Assembly: GCA_963170055.1 (NCBI GenBank)
Contig: CAUJGJ010000287.1
Coordinates: 390,201-454,200, forward strand
Source: Halisarca cf. caerulea
Taxonomy: Eukaryota; Porifera; Demospongiae; Chondrillida; Halisarcidae
DNA: 64,000 nt
Reading direction: 5' to 3'
The position numbers were made by a program, and so were the translations under genes. The notes under the pieces were generated by a model. The model was not told the DNA's origin. It ran no database searches and worked only from the letters and a program-made list of their open reading frames with translations. How positions within the stretch are numbered: position 1 is the first letter of the stretch; each line of letters starts with the position of its first letter. Positions 24,792 through 35,726 of this stretch are shown here, in pieces.

Positions 24792-27700
24792 TCAGGTTGT
24801 TTTCAGCTTGTAGTTCATAATTCTGTCTAAGTGCAATCCAAATTTTGCTGGATTCCCAGGTTCATATGATTTCAATTGATCAAATTTGCAGTGTTGCACT
24901 GTGTTCAGTAATGCACTGTAGGAAAATAGTGGAATAATAATACAAGTGTATATAATAAGTACTATACTTATTTATAGGTATATCGTATACATCACAATAC
25001 TTATTATTTGCAGCTAAAAGTTTAGGAAATTATATCATGAATTCCAAATGCTGATCAAAGATCTAGAGCTAGTAAAAATTTCAAAATGCGACTCCCCATC
25101 AGTGCATGGCAATAAATTAGTACTGTATGTTGCACAGTGGAACCTCTGAATATAGAGGACACTTGGGGACAACATAAATTCAGCTGACAGTCCATGCACT
25201 ATATCTGCAGAGGTTCCACTGGAATTTTGTAGCACTTAATTGGCCATATATATTTGCAATACATATACTATATGCTAATCCAGTGTAGCCCCCCTTTTCC
25301 CGCACCTTTCCATTTATATGTATACCCTGCACTACTGTTCTTAGCCGAAAAAAACGGGTTGTTTCTTGTCTTCGATCCTTCGTACATTAATTTTATATAC
25401 CTTAAGGTGACGTAAGAAAATGGCATCTTCAATTAAGCTTTAGTCTAGGCATACAGAAAATCACCACCTGTGTAACATGTTCTGATTACTTTCTAAGGTG
25501 CAAAAGGCACTAGCTGTGCCAGGTAGTGGATTGCAATGGTGCTAAAATTATTTTGATAAAATATTCCTAGCTACATGTACTTTTATAGCCTGTTCTAACT
25601 AAAGTGTCCAGATGAACAACATGAAGATGAAGAAAATTTTGACCTTTAAATTTGCCGATCACGACCTTTCTCCATTTCAGTGTGTTGGACAGTGTTTAGA
25701 GACAGTTTTAATACAGGATTTGGTCTATAAATTGCCGAAAAGAACAGCAAAGAAATTACTTCAGCTCCTTTGCACAGGGTTCATGAGTTTTTCCAGTTAC
25801 AATTCAGTTTCAATTTTGTATCCTGGCAACCATTCACTGTTGACTGTTGGTGTGTACAGTCTCATCTAGAGTTGATCAGTTTTAGCCATTTACCCTTCCA
25901 ATTGACATCAACTGACATCAATTAGGAAGTGTGCAATATCAGTGACCTGTGCTACATCACAAATGTCAGCACACTTTTTTCTTTGATCCACCCATAATTC
26001 GCCCCCACACCAGGATACAAACACAGTGATGTACAATCATAGACACTCTATACAATCAATACCACATGCATTGCATTATTTACCTTGCTGAAGTACATAG
26101 GAGATAGCCCTCATGCGATAGATGGTCTGACAACTCTTGTTGGTGATTATTCATTAATTTCTCATTGGTAACCACTATTAGTGGTTTCTTCAGACTAAGA
26201 GATTCAGTAATACTACCTGAACCTGCAAATGTTAATAATAAACACGTAATTCAAGTTAAAAATATGGGGGGGGGGGGGGCTGCCACCCCATACACTCGAA
26301 TCACTTACAAAGCATTGAAGGGTAATGCTACAGCTGAACATTCATTGAACATCAATATTTTGAAAACAAGTGGTGATTGCTTTGAAAACAATTTCTAACT
26401 CATCCCTGAATACAAATTCAAACTGCTCTATTGCATATAAATATACATGTATATATATGTATTTATATATTATGGAGCACGGTAGTACTCCATATGTAGG
26501 ATTGACACGGAAAAACATGGCTGCCATACATTAGTGCAAAATCGTTTTCACCCAAAAAGTAACAATGTGGAAAGTCAATGGCTTTCAAAAGTGAATTTTG
26601 GGACATTTTTTAACAAAAAAATTATAATATTATGCAAATCCCATACATTCACCAAATCAGCCATTTTTGGGGTCAGCGAAATGGCTACGCGAGACTAGGC
26701 GTATGCTACGTACACAAGGCCAAGCGTTCAATGATCGCCACTTCAGTGCTCTTTTGTTCGAGCTTTTGTTCCCAGGTAGGTACATTGATTTTAGTCAGGT
26801 AGCTGCATACATTTAGTTTCTTTTATCTTACAAGATTCGATTGTGTTCATTCTGAGCTGCAGTGGTAACCTTCTTTAACAGTCTCTATTTGAGCAACTGT
26901 TTCACTTTAAAGGAAAACTCATTAACAAGGGTGTATAAAAACCATTATAAAATGGTAAAAGGATGTAGGATTGACACAGAATCGTGCAACAAGGCTTTAT
27001 CAAAAAAGGAATCCTCCAAAAACACTTGGAACAAGGGAAAGTTGTGAAAAAGACACAGGGCTAGGTGGACAAAGGGCAAGACAGGCATAGGACTAGATGA
27101 GCATAGAGCTACACATGTACGTTCATGAGGCTAGATGGGTATAGGGCAAGACAGAGTTAAATTGGACTAATTGCACACTGTGCAAATTCCTACATCCCGC
27201 ATGTACAGCACACTATACAGTACATACGTATGTGCTGCGGGATGTAGGAATTAGCACATGTTTACATGCAGCACATTATACGTATATGCTGTGGGATGTA
27301 GGAATTTGCACAGTGTACACTCAGTCCAATTAAACTCTGTCTAGCCCTATGCCCATCTAGCCTCATGTATGTGTAGCCCTATGCTCGTCTAGCCCTATAC
27401 CTGTCTTGCTCTTTGCCCATCTAGCCCTGTACCTGTTTTGCAACTCACCCTTGTTCCAAGTGTTTTTGGAGGATCCTTTTTTGATAAGGCCTTTTTGCAC
27501 AGTCCTGTGTCAATCCTACATCCTTTTACCATTTTAAAATGGTTTTTATACACTCTTGTTCGTGCGATTTTTCCATTAAAAAACAATTGTTCGAATAGAG
27601 TCTGTTAAAGCATAGATACTCAACCCCCTGTGGTTAATAGTCTGGCGTTGCCGACCCAATCTCGCTCGGCCACTTTCGGGGACTGACGTCACCGGACGAG

Positions 27701-30569
27701 CTCGCCCGGTGACGTCAGTCCCCGAAAATGGCCGAGCGAGCTCGCCCAGTGACGCCAGTCCCCGAAAATGGCCGAGCGAGATTGGGTCGGCAACGCCAGA
27801 CTATGTGGTTAAAGGTTTCCACTGCAGTTGAGTTGAGAAGGAACATAATCAAGTCTTGTAAGATAAAAAGCTAAAATTATGCAGCTACCTGACTAAAATC
27901 AATGTACCCACGTAGAAACAAAGGCTCAAACAAAAGAGCGCTGAAGTCGATCGCGACGATCGTCGAACCAGAGAAGGCTTTGCCTTGTGTACGTACATGT
28001 ACGCCTAGTCTTGCGTAGCCATTCTGGTAATCCGAAAATGGCTGATCCGGCGAATGTATGGGATTTGCCTATTAATTTTTTTCTCACTTTAGAAGTGTAG
28101 GTGTAGCTTTAAAACCTACAAAAGGCAATTTGCGCTAACAATCGGAGCTCACTGGCAAAAGATGAGACCTCTGGACCCTTCGTGGTAACCTGTAGCTCAG
28201 TTTGAAAAAACGACGAGAAGAATAATAATCTTAAAATGCTATGGTGTTGCGGACCCATACCTCGGCAAGTGTACTTCGCATTTCTTCAAAAAGATAACTT
28301 TACGAAGCTTTTAAACTACTTTTCCTTGTAGCTGGTGTGTCAAAATGCACCAAAATCTACTTTTAAAAACAATGGAGTCACCATACTGTTAGTTTTTGGC
28401 GAAAACAAATTTTCGCTAATGTATGGCTGCCATGTTTTTCCGTGTCTCAACTACCGTACTCCATAATAGAAAGTTTGCAATACGATGTGTGTGTGCGTGT
28501 GCGTGTGTGTGTGTACTATTTGTGCATCTATACATTAGTGCATGCCTAAAGTGACTTGAGTACCAAAGTACTATATCAGAAACACCAAGATGCCAAATAT
28601 ACAAAAAGTTATAAACTAGGGATAGTACAGTTTTACAGACATACCTCCATGGCTGATCACCAGAGATGCCCTTCGTAAATCTTCTTTTAAGCTTGGTTTG
28701 TATTCAAAAACAAGAATATTGAAGTTATCTGGGAATTTAGGCAAAGGCACTTCTTGTCCTCCCTTACCAGCTTGAATTACCAGCTCAGAAAATCCACAGT
28801 GAATTAAGATCTATACACACAACCATACACCAAAATTGTTCAAAACATCATGTTATGTATAGGCTATAATATAACCTTTTGAGACACTGTATCATGTGAA
28901 ATTTTCATAACCAATAGTCTTAACAAATATTAAAAACCAAGCATTTTATTGAGTTCAGTACTGTCTGATTTCTGAACAATTACAATGAAAAAGTGGACAG
29001 ATTTTCTCTTAGGAAAACAATCAATCTGTGGGGGGGATCAATAACAGAGTGTAGTAATGTAAGGGGATAAGCTAGTGTTGAGGTTCATAGCTAAGGGCAG
29101 AAAATAATGAGATTTTAGGCTTAATTCATAGAGTGACAACTGAGACTACTTTTAAAGCACTCAAGAGGGTATATGAATAATTATGTAGAGCCCTGCTGCA
29201 TTTGTGCACGTTTATAAATTATAGTATAGAGTTATAAGGGAGGCAAATGGGTCTGTCCCACAAAATTTGTTCCTATCAAAATCCGTTACCCCATGGGTGC
29301 TTCTTCAATATATTCATTAAGGCGTTAGGGTTAGGGGTGGGTTAGGGTTTAGTATTGATAAGTGCCTAGGGGGAACAGATTCGATCTGAGGGGGAACAAA
29401 TTTATTGTGACAGGTCACAAGGGGGTAACTACGTACCTTGCTCCCCACCCTAGTAGACAGTGAAATTTATTAAACATGTGAAAGTTGTTAGACATATGGA
29501 TTATGTACACTTTCCCAGTTGTATGACTACTGTGTAGCATGTCTATAATGATACTTGACAACTCTTCTCTCACAATAATTATAACAGAGCATCATTTTAC
29601 AATAGATACTCTATACTATAGTAGTAAGGTTAAGTACCCTAATGTTGAACCATAGATTATATAAAACGTATATTATCTATGGTTGAACAGTCCCTAATTC
29701 TGAACACCATAGTCTCCTAGTCGACACAGAAAGATCTAGGTTTCATTTTTCAGCAACTGTTATGCCCTGTGTCAGTGCTACGAAATGGCAGGCTCAAAGG
29801 TCTCCAACTCTAGTTCTACAGGATCTACAGGGTCTACATGATCTACATGATCTACATGATCTACATGATCTACAGGATCTACAGGATCTACATGATCTAC
29901 AGGGTCTACAGGATCTACTAGATTTACTACATCTACAAGGTCTACTACATCCACTAGACCTCCATACAGCATACCTTCACTTGTACCATATATAGCTACT
30001 CCAACTACGCTTTTCTGCAGCGAGGATCCTATTACGCAATAGTAGTAGTATATTACATAATATTGGGAACTCTGTATATGTGCCATCACCCAGGAAAAGG
30101 CGGTGTTCCGAATTAAGGGCTGTACAAAATAGGGCACTCTACCCTATAGAGTATCTATAGTTTCATCCATCAGAGGCTTCTTCAGGCATATGAATCTATC
30201 TGTTCAATGTTGCTATTGATGGAGGTCATACACATTGGCAAACACAATAATACTGGTAAGGTACATTAATTCAATTATCTGGTCGTCTGTTGCTATTGAT
30301 GGAGGTCATACACATTGGCAAACACAATAATACTGGTAAGGTACATTAATTCAATTATCTGGTCGTCTAAGGAAGGGAGAAATACCAAACAAAAATAGAT
30401 GACGATGATAGTAAAAATCGATATCGATTTTGATAAAAATTGCACGAATATTGACCTGAACAAAATCTTCTGACAGCACCGTTTGTATTAGCTCATCAAA
30501 AGTAGTTGTTCCGACGGTAACAAACACACGGGGACCAAGCCGCTTCCCTAGAGACGAATTATCCACCAT
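24792..30569 (-). CDS. ALG13: UDP-GlcNAc transferase subunit ALG13
   Basis: Four exons on the minus strand: 30456..30569, 28645..28810, 26084..26222, 24792..24915, with GT/AG borders and matching phases; 543 nt, 180 residues, near the short animal and yeast ALG13. With membrane partner ALG14 it adds the second GlcNAc to dolichyl-PP-GlcNAc on the cytosolic face of the ER, the start of N-glycan synthesis. The GT28-type fold is clear: N-terminal [62 protein letters not shown]; the sugar-nucleotide segment [19 protein letters not shown]; and C-terminal [20 protein letters not shown]. No long C-terminal OTU/Tudor extension as in vertebrate long isoforms. ATG at 30569 is preferred; an in-frame ATG at 30587 would add six residues. 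Convergent with the SAFB-like gene, divergent from the ANKMY2-like gene. Confidence 0.93.
25111..25116 (+). terminator. Possible distal poly(A) signal of the SAFB-like gene
   Basis: AATAAA 385 bases after the SAFB-like stop codon. If used, the transcript would run through the last exon of ALG13 in antisense. No closer AATAAA is present. Confidence 0.25.
25135..25221. mobile_element. Tigger-type MITE, 87 bp
   Basis: CAGTGGAACCTCTGAATATA at the left and TATCTGCAGAGGTTCCACTG at the right are imperfect inverted repeats. It lies in ALG13 intron 3. Confidence 0.75.
26632..28071. mobile_element. Large foldback element, copy A (both arms)
   Basis: The left arm opens GCAAATCCCATACATTCACC and runs several hundred bases; the right arm is its inverted copy ending GAATGTATGGGATTTGCC. 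Arms share ATGGCTACGCGAGACTAGG, GTCAGGTAGCTGCATA and the (T)AGCCCTATGC(C)TGTCT word repeats. The centre holds several short inverted copies of GGGATGTAGGAATTTGCACA. No long coding frame. Related partial copies: 45580-45728, 51253-51976, 59053-60100, 62073-62560. Confidence 0.75.
27638..27803. mobile_element. 166-bp palindromic MITE with perfect 9-bp target duplication
   Basis: Arms TAGTCTGGCGTTGCCGACCC and GGGTCGGCAACGCCAGACTA are inverted repeats; the interior repeats GACGTCA, CCCCGAAAATGG and GAGCTCGCCC. TGTGGTTAA flanks both sides (27629-27637 and 27804-27812). The GC- and CpG-rich body contrasts with the AT-rich surroundings. Confidence 0.85.
29813..29955. repeat. 9-bp minisatellite (GATCTACAT/G)
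   Basis: About 15 units of GATCTACAT, GATCTACAG and relatives. It is open in two frames (DLHDLH and antisense VDHVDP), but this follows from the period of nine. It lies in ALG13 intron 1. Confidence 0.9.
30208..30367. repeat. Exact 80-bp tandem duplication
   Basis: The 80 bases from TGTTGCTATTGATGGAGGTC to ATTATCTGGTCGTC occur twice in a row without difference (30208-30287, 30288-30367). It lies in ALG13 intron 1, about 90 bp from exon 1. Confidence 0.95.
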
Positions 30570-30724
30570 TTTTTTTATAAATCGCATTGAAGGGATTCCC
30601 CAAATGTACACAATACGTACCCATAGATACCCCATTATCAATGTAGGCTCTAGGTACATATGCAGAGTGGGCTCCGTGGGTGACTTACCACGCCGAAGTG
30701 AGGTTCTCTAACCAAGGTACCTTA
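30570..30724. promoter_or_regulatory. Bidirectional promoter between ALG13 and the ANKMY2-like gene
   Basis: The two start codons face away from each other across 155 bases, so both 5' UTRs and core promoters must fit here or in upstream exons not seen. No TATA box is evident in either direction. Confidence 0.65.
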
Positions 30725-33700
30725 ATGGGAGACAAATACAAAGCTCGTCTTGATTCCGAAACGAAGGTACTCGAAATCGTCCAGCAAGGTATGCTTCGTT
30801 GTGCGACTATTTCTCTCGATTTCTCTAAATGTTTTTTGCAGCTGTATCTCAGTGTCGTTCTACGAACACATCATAATAGATCCAGCGGTGTATCAAGAAG
30901 ATGTTTTGCTTAATCTCCTGTCGGTTGCCGGAACTAGGGTAGACGCCACAGATGAAGTTAGTTGAAAATTCTAGTTCTGTTGCTGATGTTGCTTAAATTA
31001 TTAAAAGTTACCAAATCCATTGTGATCTTCTTCTCCATCTTTTCTATTAAGAGTGGAATGACAGCATTGATGCATGCAGCCTACAAAGGCAATGTCCATG
31101 CTTGCCAACTTCTACTTGCACATGGGGCAGATGTCAACTGTAATCTACATGAACACTTTGTAAGTCTTGGTCTACTAATGTAAAATGCTATAAATGATGA
31201 AATGTAATTTCTTTTTTGTAGTATTCCCCATTAATGTTTGGTACTATGTCTGGCTCAGTTTTGATTGTTAATCTGTTGTTGGAGTCTGGTGCTAATGTAA
31301 GTGCTACAAATAGGAATGGGCGAAGTGCAGCACAGCTTGGTGCATTTGTTGGTGAGTATGAGCTCATTACATACGTATATGTCCTTTTTGTGATACATTC
31401 TATGGAAACTTGTCATGTGAGACTAGTTTACTGAGCCTGAAAACTTGTTTGTTTACACTAGTATCTATAACTTGTGCTGCTATTTAGCTGGTCTGGCCTG
31501 GTACAACTGTCCCATGTCCGAGGGGTCCGCAACGAGGCAATATGACGTACGAGATTTCGAAATCCCATGAGATTTCACAAGATTTCAAAGATTTCACTAA
31601 GATTTCAAAGATTTCGAAATAAGATTTCACAAGATTTTGCCTAGCGAGATTTCAAGATTTCGCCTAAGATTTCCAGATTTCAGATAAGATTTCTGGATTT
31701 CAGGCAAGATTTCAAGATTTCGGCAAAGATTTCTTATAGGATTTCGGACGCATACGAGGATTTCAGATTTCAAGATTTCATAAGATTTCGGGATTTCACT
31801 TGAGATTTCAATCAAAAGTGTACGAGATTTCACTGTGTTGCGGACCCCTTGCCCATGTCCCACACCAGACTAATATTTGGCTGGCACCATGGGGGCATAC
31901 ATAATCTTTATGCTGTCATGCAAGCATGTTAATGGATGAAATGGTAGAATTGAAACTACTCCCTCTTTGCCTGTTTTGCTTACATGATTACCTCTGCAGA
32001 CAGTTGGTATTCTGCACTAACAAGAATATATTGTGTCCTAATTTCCTTATATTGTCATTTTACGTATAACTTATTGTTTGAACACTGTACAGTATACCTG
32101 GGTGCTATGTTATTTGTATATTCACTTTATTGTTGTCCTTAGGTAATCATGCTTGTGTAACTGCTATTAAGAATTTTTTACCAGTAAAGGACCTGGAATA
32201 TTATACTAAACCACATGGTAAGCTTCATTATGCCAAGTGACATGGCAAACTTAACTGATATATTTATGCTAGGGACCTCAATTTTCACTTTAATTGTTTT
32301 ATGGTATACATTCTCAACTTGAATCGTTATGTGCTACTTCATTTTAGACCTTGAAGTTGTTGCTATGTTACCATCTGCTGCTCTGCAACCGTTACACCAA
32401 GTGCTTGTGACCACTAACCTTCATCCTGTCAAGTTGCTGAATTACTATGCTAATAATCTAGTACTGTGTCAACACCACACACGAGTGTCTAATACACTTG
32501 AAGACATGTGTGCTAAGAAGGCTAAAGAATCAAATGATATGATGTCTCTGAAAATCCACTATGTTTTGTTCATGTTAACAGCTTTTATCAAGGAGGGTGT
32601 TGCACCATTTCTATCAAGGTTCTTCTTGTGCACTATTATGTATACATTGGTGTATCCATGTTTTGTTTGCTCATTTATCCTTCATGTACAGATACTCATG
32701 CATTTCCATGTGGACATTTAGTAATATGGGTGAATAGTCTAAAGTCATATGTATTTTATGTATGTAATACATTCGATTGTGTAGATGCTTAGCACAGCGT
32801 ATGTCTGATGGATCTTACGTTGAAAGAGATGCTTTTCTAAGGGAATGCTTGAAAGTGTATCCCCATATACACAACCCTCTATGGAAACAGATTGTGGCCA
32901 GTGCTTCTAAAATTTCTGTGGTCAGTACTGATGACAATATTAAGTATATCTTTGCCTACTAGTCATTGTAGTCGAATCACTAAATTGATCTGTAGTGTTG
33001 CTAGGCAGTGTTTTGATGTACTACGTTTCATAGCCTTTGTTGATGGAAAATGATAAATATCAGCATGGATACTCAAACTCCAGTATGCAGTTTGGTGAGC
33101 CTAGAGTTAATTGAATTTTCATTCATCTGCCTGTCACTTGTATGGCTGATTTTCCATAAAGAGGAAGTTGTCAGCACTTATGTGGCTTTACTATCCACCG
33201 CCTGTCTAGCTTGTTTTGTGTTATCTATGGGGTTTGGTACATATTTTTTGACTAATTGTGTAGTGTGAATAGGTAGACTTGCAAATGAGGTGGAAGATAA
33301 CAGTTGGAGATGGTTGATGTACGTACGTATATAGTAATGCTAATACCTAATCCTATAGGTAACACTGCCCTACAAAATTGAACCTAATTTGCTGTGCCAT
33401 GCTGCAACGCCATGTTAACCATACAGTCATACCTGGATTATATAGCACTGGTTTATCTGAAACACTGATTTATTCAGCCCTCTGTTGTGAATTCCCATCA
33501 CTTGATTGTGTACAATCTAACCTGATTTGTTCAACACCTATTCATCCAGCACTGTTTTTGAGGGACATATCGTAAACGCTGGTTATTAAGCACTGCTGGA
33601 TTTTAGGCTCTCACTTTTTGTTAAGTGCCTACCTGGCTGTTGTTATGAAGGTATAATATTGGAGAATGGCATGGCTAACGTATGGCTATTAATTATATAA

Positions 33701-35282
33701 GTGGGTGCTCTTTGTTAAGTGCCTATTTCCTTACTGCCACACCTATTGTATAAGCACCTACACTTAACAGCCAGCGCTTACAGTATATGGTCAGATAAAT
33801 CAGGTCTCACTGTATTGTTTAGTTGGGTCCTTATTCACTTATTTCTGTTAGAACTCTACAGTGGTCAGATTTTCTGTGTAGTGTAGTAGTATCATTAATT
33901 AGTTGATGTGCAGTTCACAATTATTTAGAGTAGGACCAGTTAAATGTGGCATGCAGTATTGTTTGGGACAATTAACCAAGTAGGTCCTGTGCTTAGGACC
34001 CATTTCAAGCAGACTATTCGCTGCCTTCCTTATTGAGATTATGACAGACTATGAAATATGAGCAAAATCACTTGGTTTTAATCATGTTCATAAAATTATA
34101 GCTGTTACAATGATGATTTTAAATTAATAATACAAAGAAAATAAATAACCTAATTATAACAGTTACAATAACAACAATAATAGACAATCAAAGTAATAAC
34201 TCATACATGTAGGTATCAGGGCTGCATACAGGATTTGGGGCTGGGGAGAGGGGCAAATTGAGCTTCCTAAAATCTTAGGGGGGGGGGGGGGCAACGCAAT
34301 ACGGGAGTGTATAGGTGTACAGAGATTGGGGAGGGGGGTTGGGGTATTGTTGGTAGCAATGCTATGTGGGGGGGGGGGGGTATTATACAGTAGGTAACAA
34401 TGCTATGTACATACAATTCAAGGGGGTTAAGGGATTGGTGACAGTGGTCTTGAGAAAAAAATTCAATATAATAGCCAAAAAGCTTGTTTTTCATCCATTT
34501 TCCAATAAATTCTACCTTTCAGGAACCCTTAAGTGTATATGTTGAGATACAAGTTTAGGGAGGCAGCAGATCTGCAAGGGGGGCAACCCCTAAATGTGGC
34601 CCGGGGTATGTACATAGAAACTTAGCATTCTTGAAATTATTAATATTATACTTTGAAATAATCGTAAAAAATACGAAAGGTAACAAGTCACATTTCTTAT
34701 TTACTTATTTCTGTTAAAACTCTACAGTGGTCAGATTTTTGCGTAGTGTAGTAGTATCATTAGTTGGCATGCAGTTCACAATGATTACAGAGTATGACTA
34801 CTTCTGTATTTCTCTTTCTGTGTGTTTATCCCAAATTCTGTAATGTCAATTTAATTGAGTAGGACAACCTACGTACATTACCTGGGAAGCACTACAAACC
34901 TTTGTGTTGTGGTGGCCTACAAAAGTGGCATTTGTAGAATTTGATCTATTGTACATTACGAGACTTGCTTCCTGTGTTTATTAGGGTGGAACTCCAACAG
35001 TACTGTCAATGTTGCATTCAGCCATGATTGGAAGAGATGAAGGAGAGGGAAGAGAATGTAACAATTGTGGAAACACTGGAATACAGCTAAGAAAATGCTC
35101 CAAGTGCAAAATGGTATGAATGAAAGTATAATGACTCCAATAGCATACATACATACATTATATGTAGTGCACTCTTCATTATTTAGGCTTCTTACTGTGA
35201 CAGCCACTGCCAAAAGCAGTCTTGGGAGTATGGTAGTCATAAGAAGTTGTGTAAGATATACCGAAAAGACATTACCCCATAG
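30725..35282 (+). CDS. ANKMY2: Ankyrin repeat and MYND domain protein 2-like
   Basis: Nine exons: 30725..30788, 30853..30956, 31052..31159, 31222..31351, 32143..32217, 32348..32618, 32785..32920, 34985..35113, 35187..35282; phases agree, 1113 nt, 370 residues (human about 440). Ankyrin repeats lie at about 57-160: SGMTALMHAAYKGNVHACQL, YSPLMFGTMSGSVLIVNLLL and NGRSAAQLGAFVG. The family-specific middle follows (LEYYTKPHG, VTTNLHPVKLLNYY). The C-terminal MYND zinc finger starts CNNCGNTGIQLRKCSKCKM and continues YCDSHCQKQSWEYGSHKKLC. The spacing between W and H is two residues longer than usual. In vertebrates ANKMY2 binds FKBP38 and adenylyl cyclases and tunes Hedgehog signalling at cilia. The acceptor at 30853 was chosen because the nearer AG at 30840 would give a stop. 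The first two exons are least certain. The C-terminal tail of the human protein is missing. Confidence 0.88.
31519..31851. mobile_element. hAT-like MITE filled with AGATTTC repeats
   Basis: Ends CGAGGGGTCCGCAAC and GTTGCGGACCCCTTG are inverted repeats with one mismatch. CCCATGTC flanks both sides (31511-31518, 31852-31859), an 8-bp target duplication typical of hAT. The whole interior is variants of AGATTTC(A/G)(A). It lies in intron 4 of the ANKMY2-like gene. Confidence 0.8.
32921..34984. other. ANKMY2-like intron 7 (2.1 kb)
   Basis: Contains a Tigger-type element (33424-33812), a roughly 100-bp direct repeat pair (33826-33935 and 34697-34797, sharing TCTACAGTGGTCAGATTTT), and G-runs at 34278-34291 and 34368-34380. 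No gene. Confidence 0.6.
33424..33812. mobile_element. Tigger-type MITE, 389 bp
   Basis: CAGTCATACCTGGATTATAT at the left and GATAAATCAGGTCTCACTG at the right are imperfect inverted repeats flanked by TA. AAGTGCCTA and GCACT words recur inside. Confidence 0.65.
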
Positions 35283-35720
35283 CTATTGTCTTGAGCTTAT
35301 CTGAGTGTGTCTTATACATGTCTGAGGCAAATTGTACACAAAATGTTACTTGTTGTGTAAATCTCACCAGTTTGTATAATGTGTGTACGATGTATGTATT
35401 CTTGAATGTAAACCTTTATCTGCATTACAATGTCATGCATATATATATATATTTGTTGTGGTCTGTGCTGCCTTTGATGTATAATAATTAGTATATATAT
35501 ATTTCAATTCAAAACCATGATGTGCCATGTATGAGGGATGGTGGTGGATGTCATGAGTTGGTGTATTAATTAATTTTGGGTGTTAAGACAAGGATTTAGA
35601 TTGTATGTAGCCTAATACAGGATGATGTTCGGATTCAGACCTACTGTAAGTCATAAAGCTGCTTCCAGAGGAGGTCATGCATGTGATCGCTATCAAATGC
35701 TTTATTAATTATCATTATGC

Positions 35721-35726
35721 AATAAA
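35721..35726 (+). terminator. Possible poly(A) signal of the ANKMY2-like gene
   Basis: AATAAA 439 bases after the stop codon, the first canonical hexamer I noticed downstream. Confidence 0.3.

Larger units (their letters stand above)
26468..28468. mobile_element. Outer TIR element of a triple nest (2.0 kb)
   Basis: Left TATTATGGAGCACGGTAGT and right ACTACCGTACTCCATAATA are inverted repeats next to TA. Complementarity continues inward through ACACGGAAAAACATGGCTGC and its partner, broken by a short indel. Between the arms sits a foldback element (26632-28071), which itself contains a 166-bp palindrome (27638-27803). It lies in ALG13 intron 2. Confidence 0.7.

Noticed and set aside
26632..28071. 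CRISPR-like or tandem array
   Set aside because: Repeated words are unequal, inverted and unspaced; this is a foldback element in a eukaryotic intron.
29762..30137. DLHDLH and VDHVDP frames
   Set aside because: Produced by the 9-bp minisatellite period; no support for translation.
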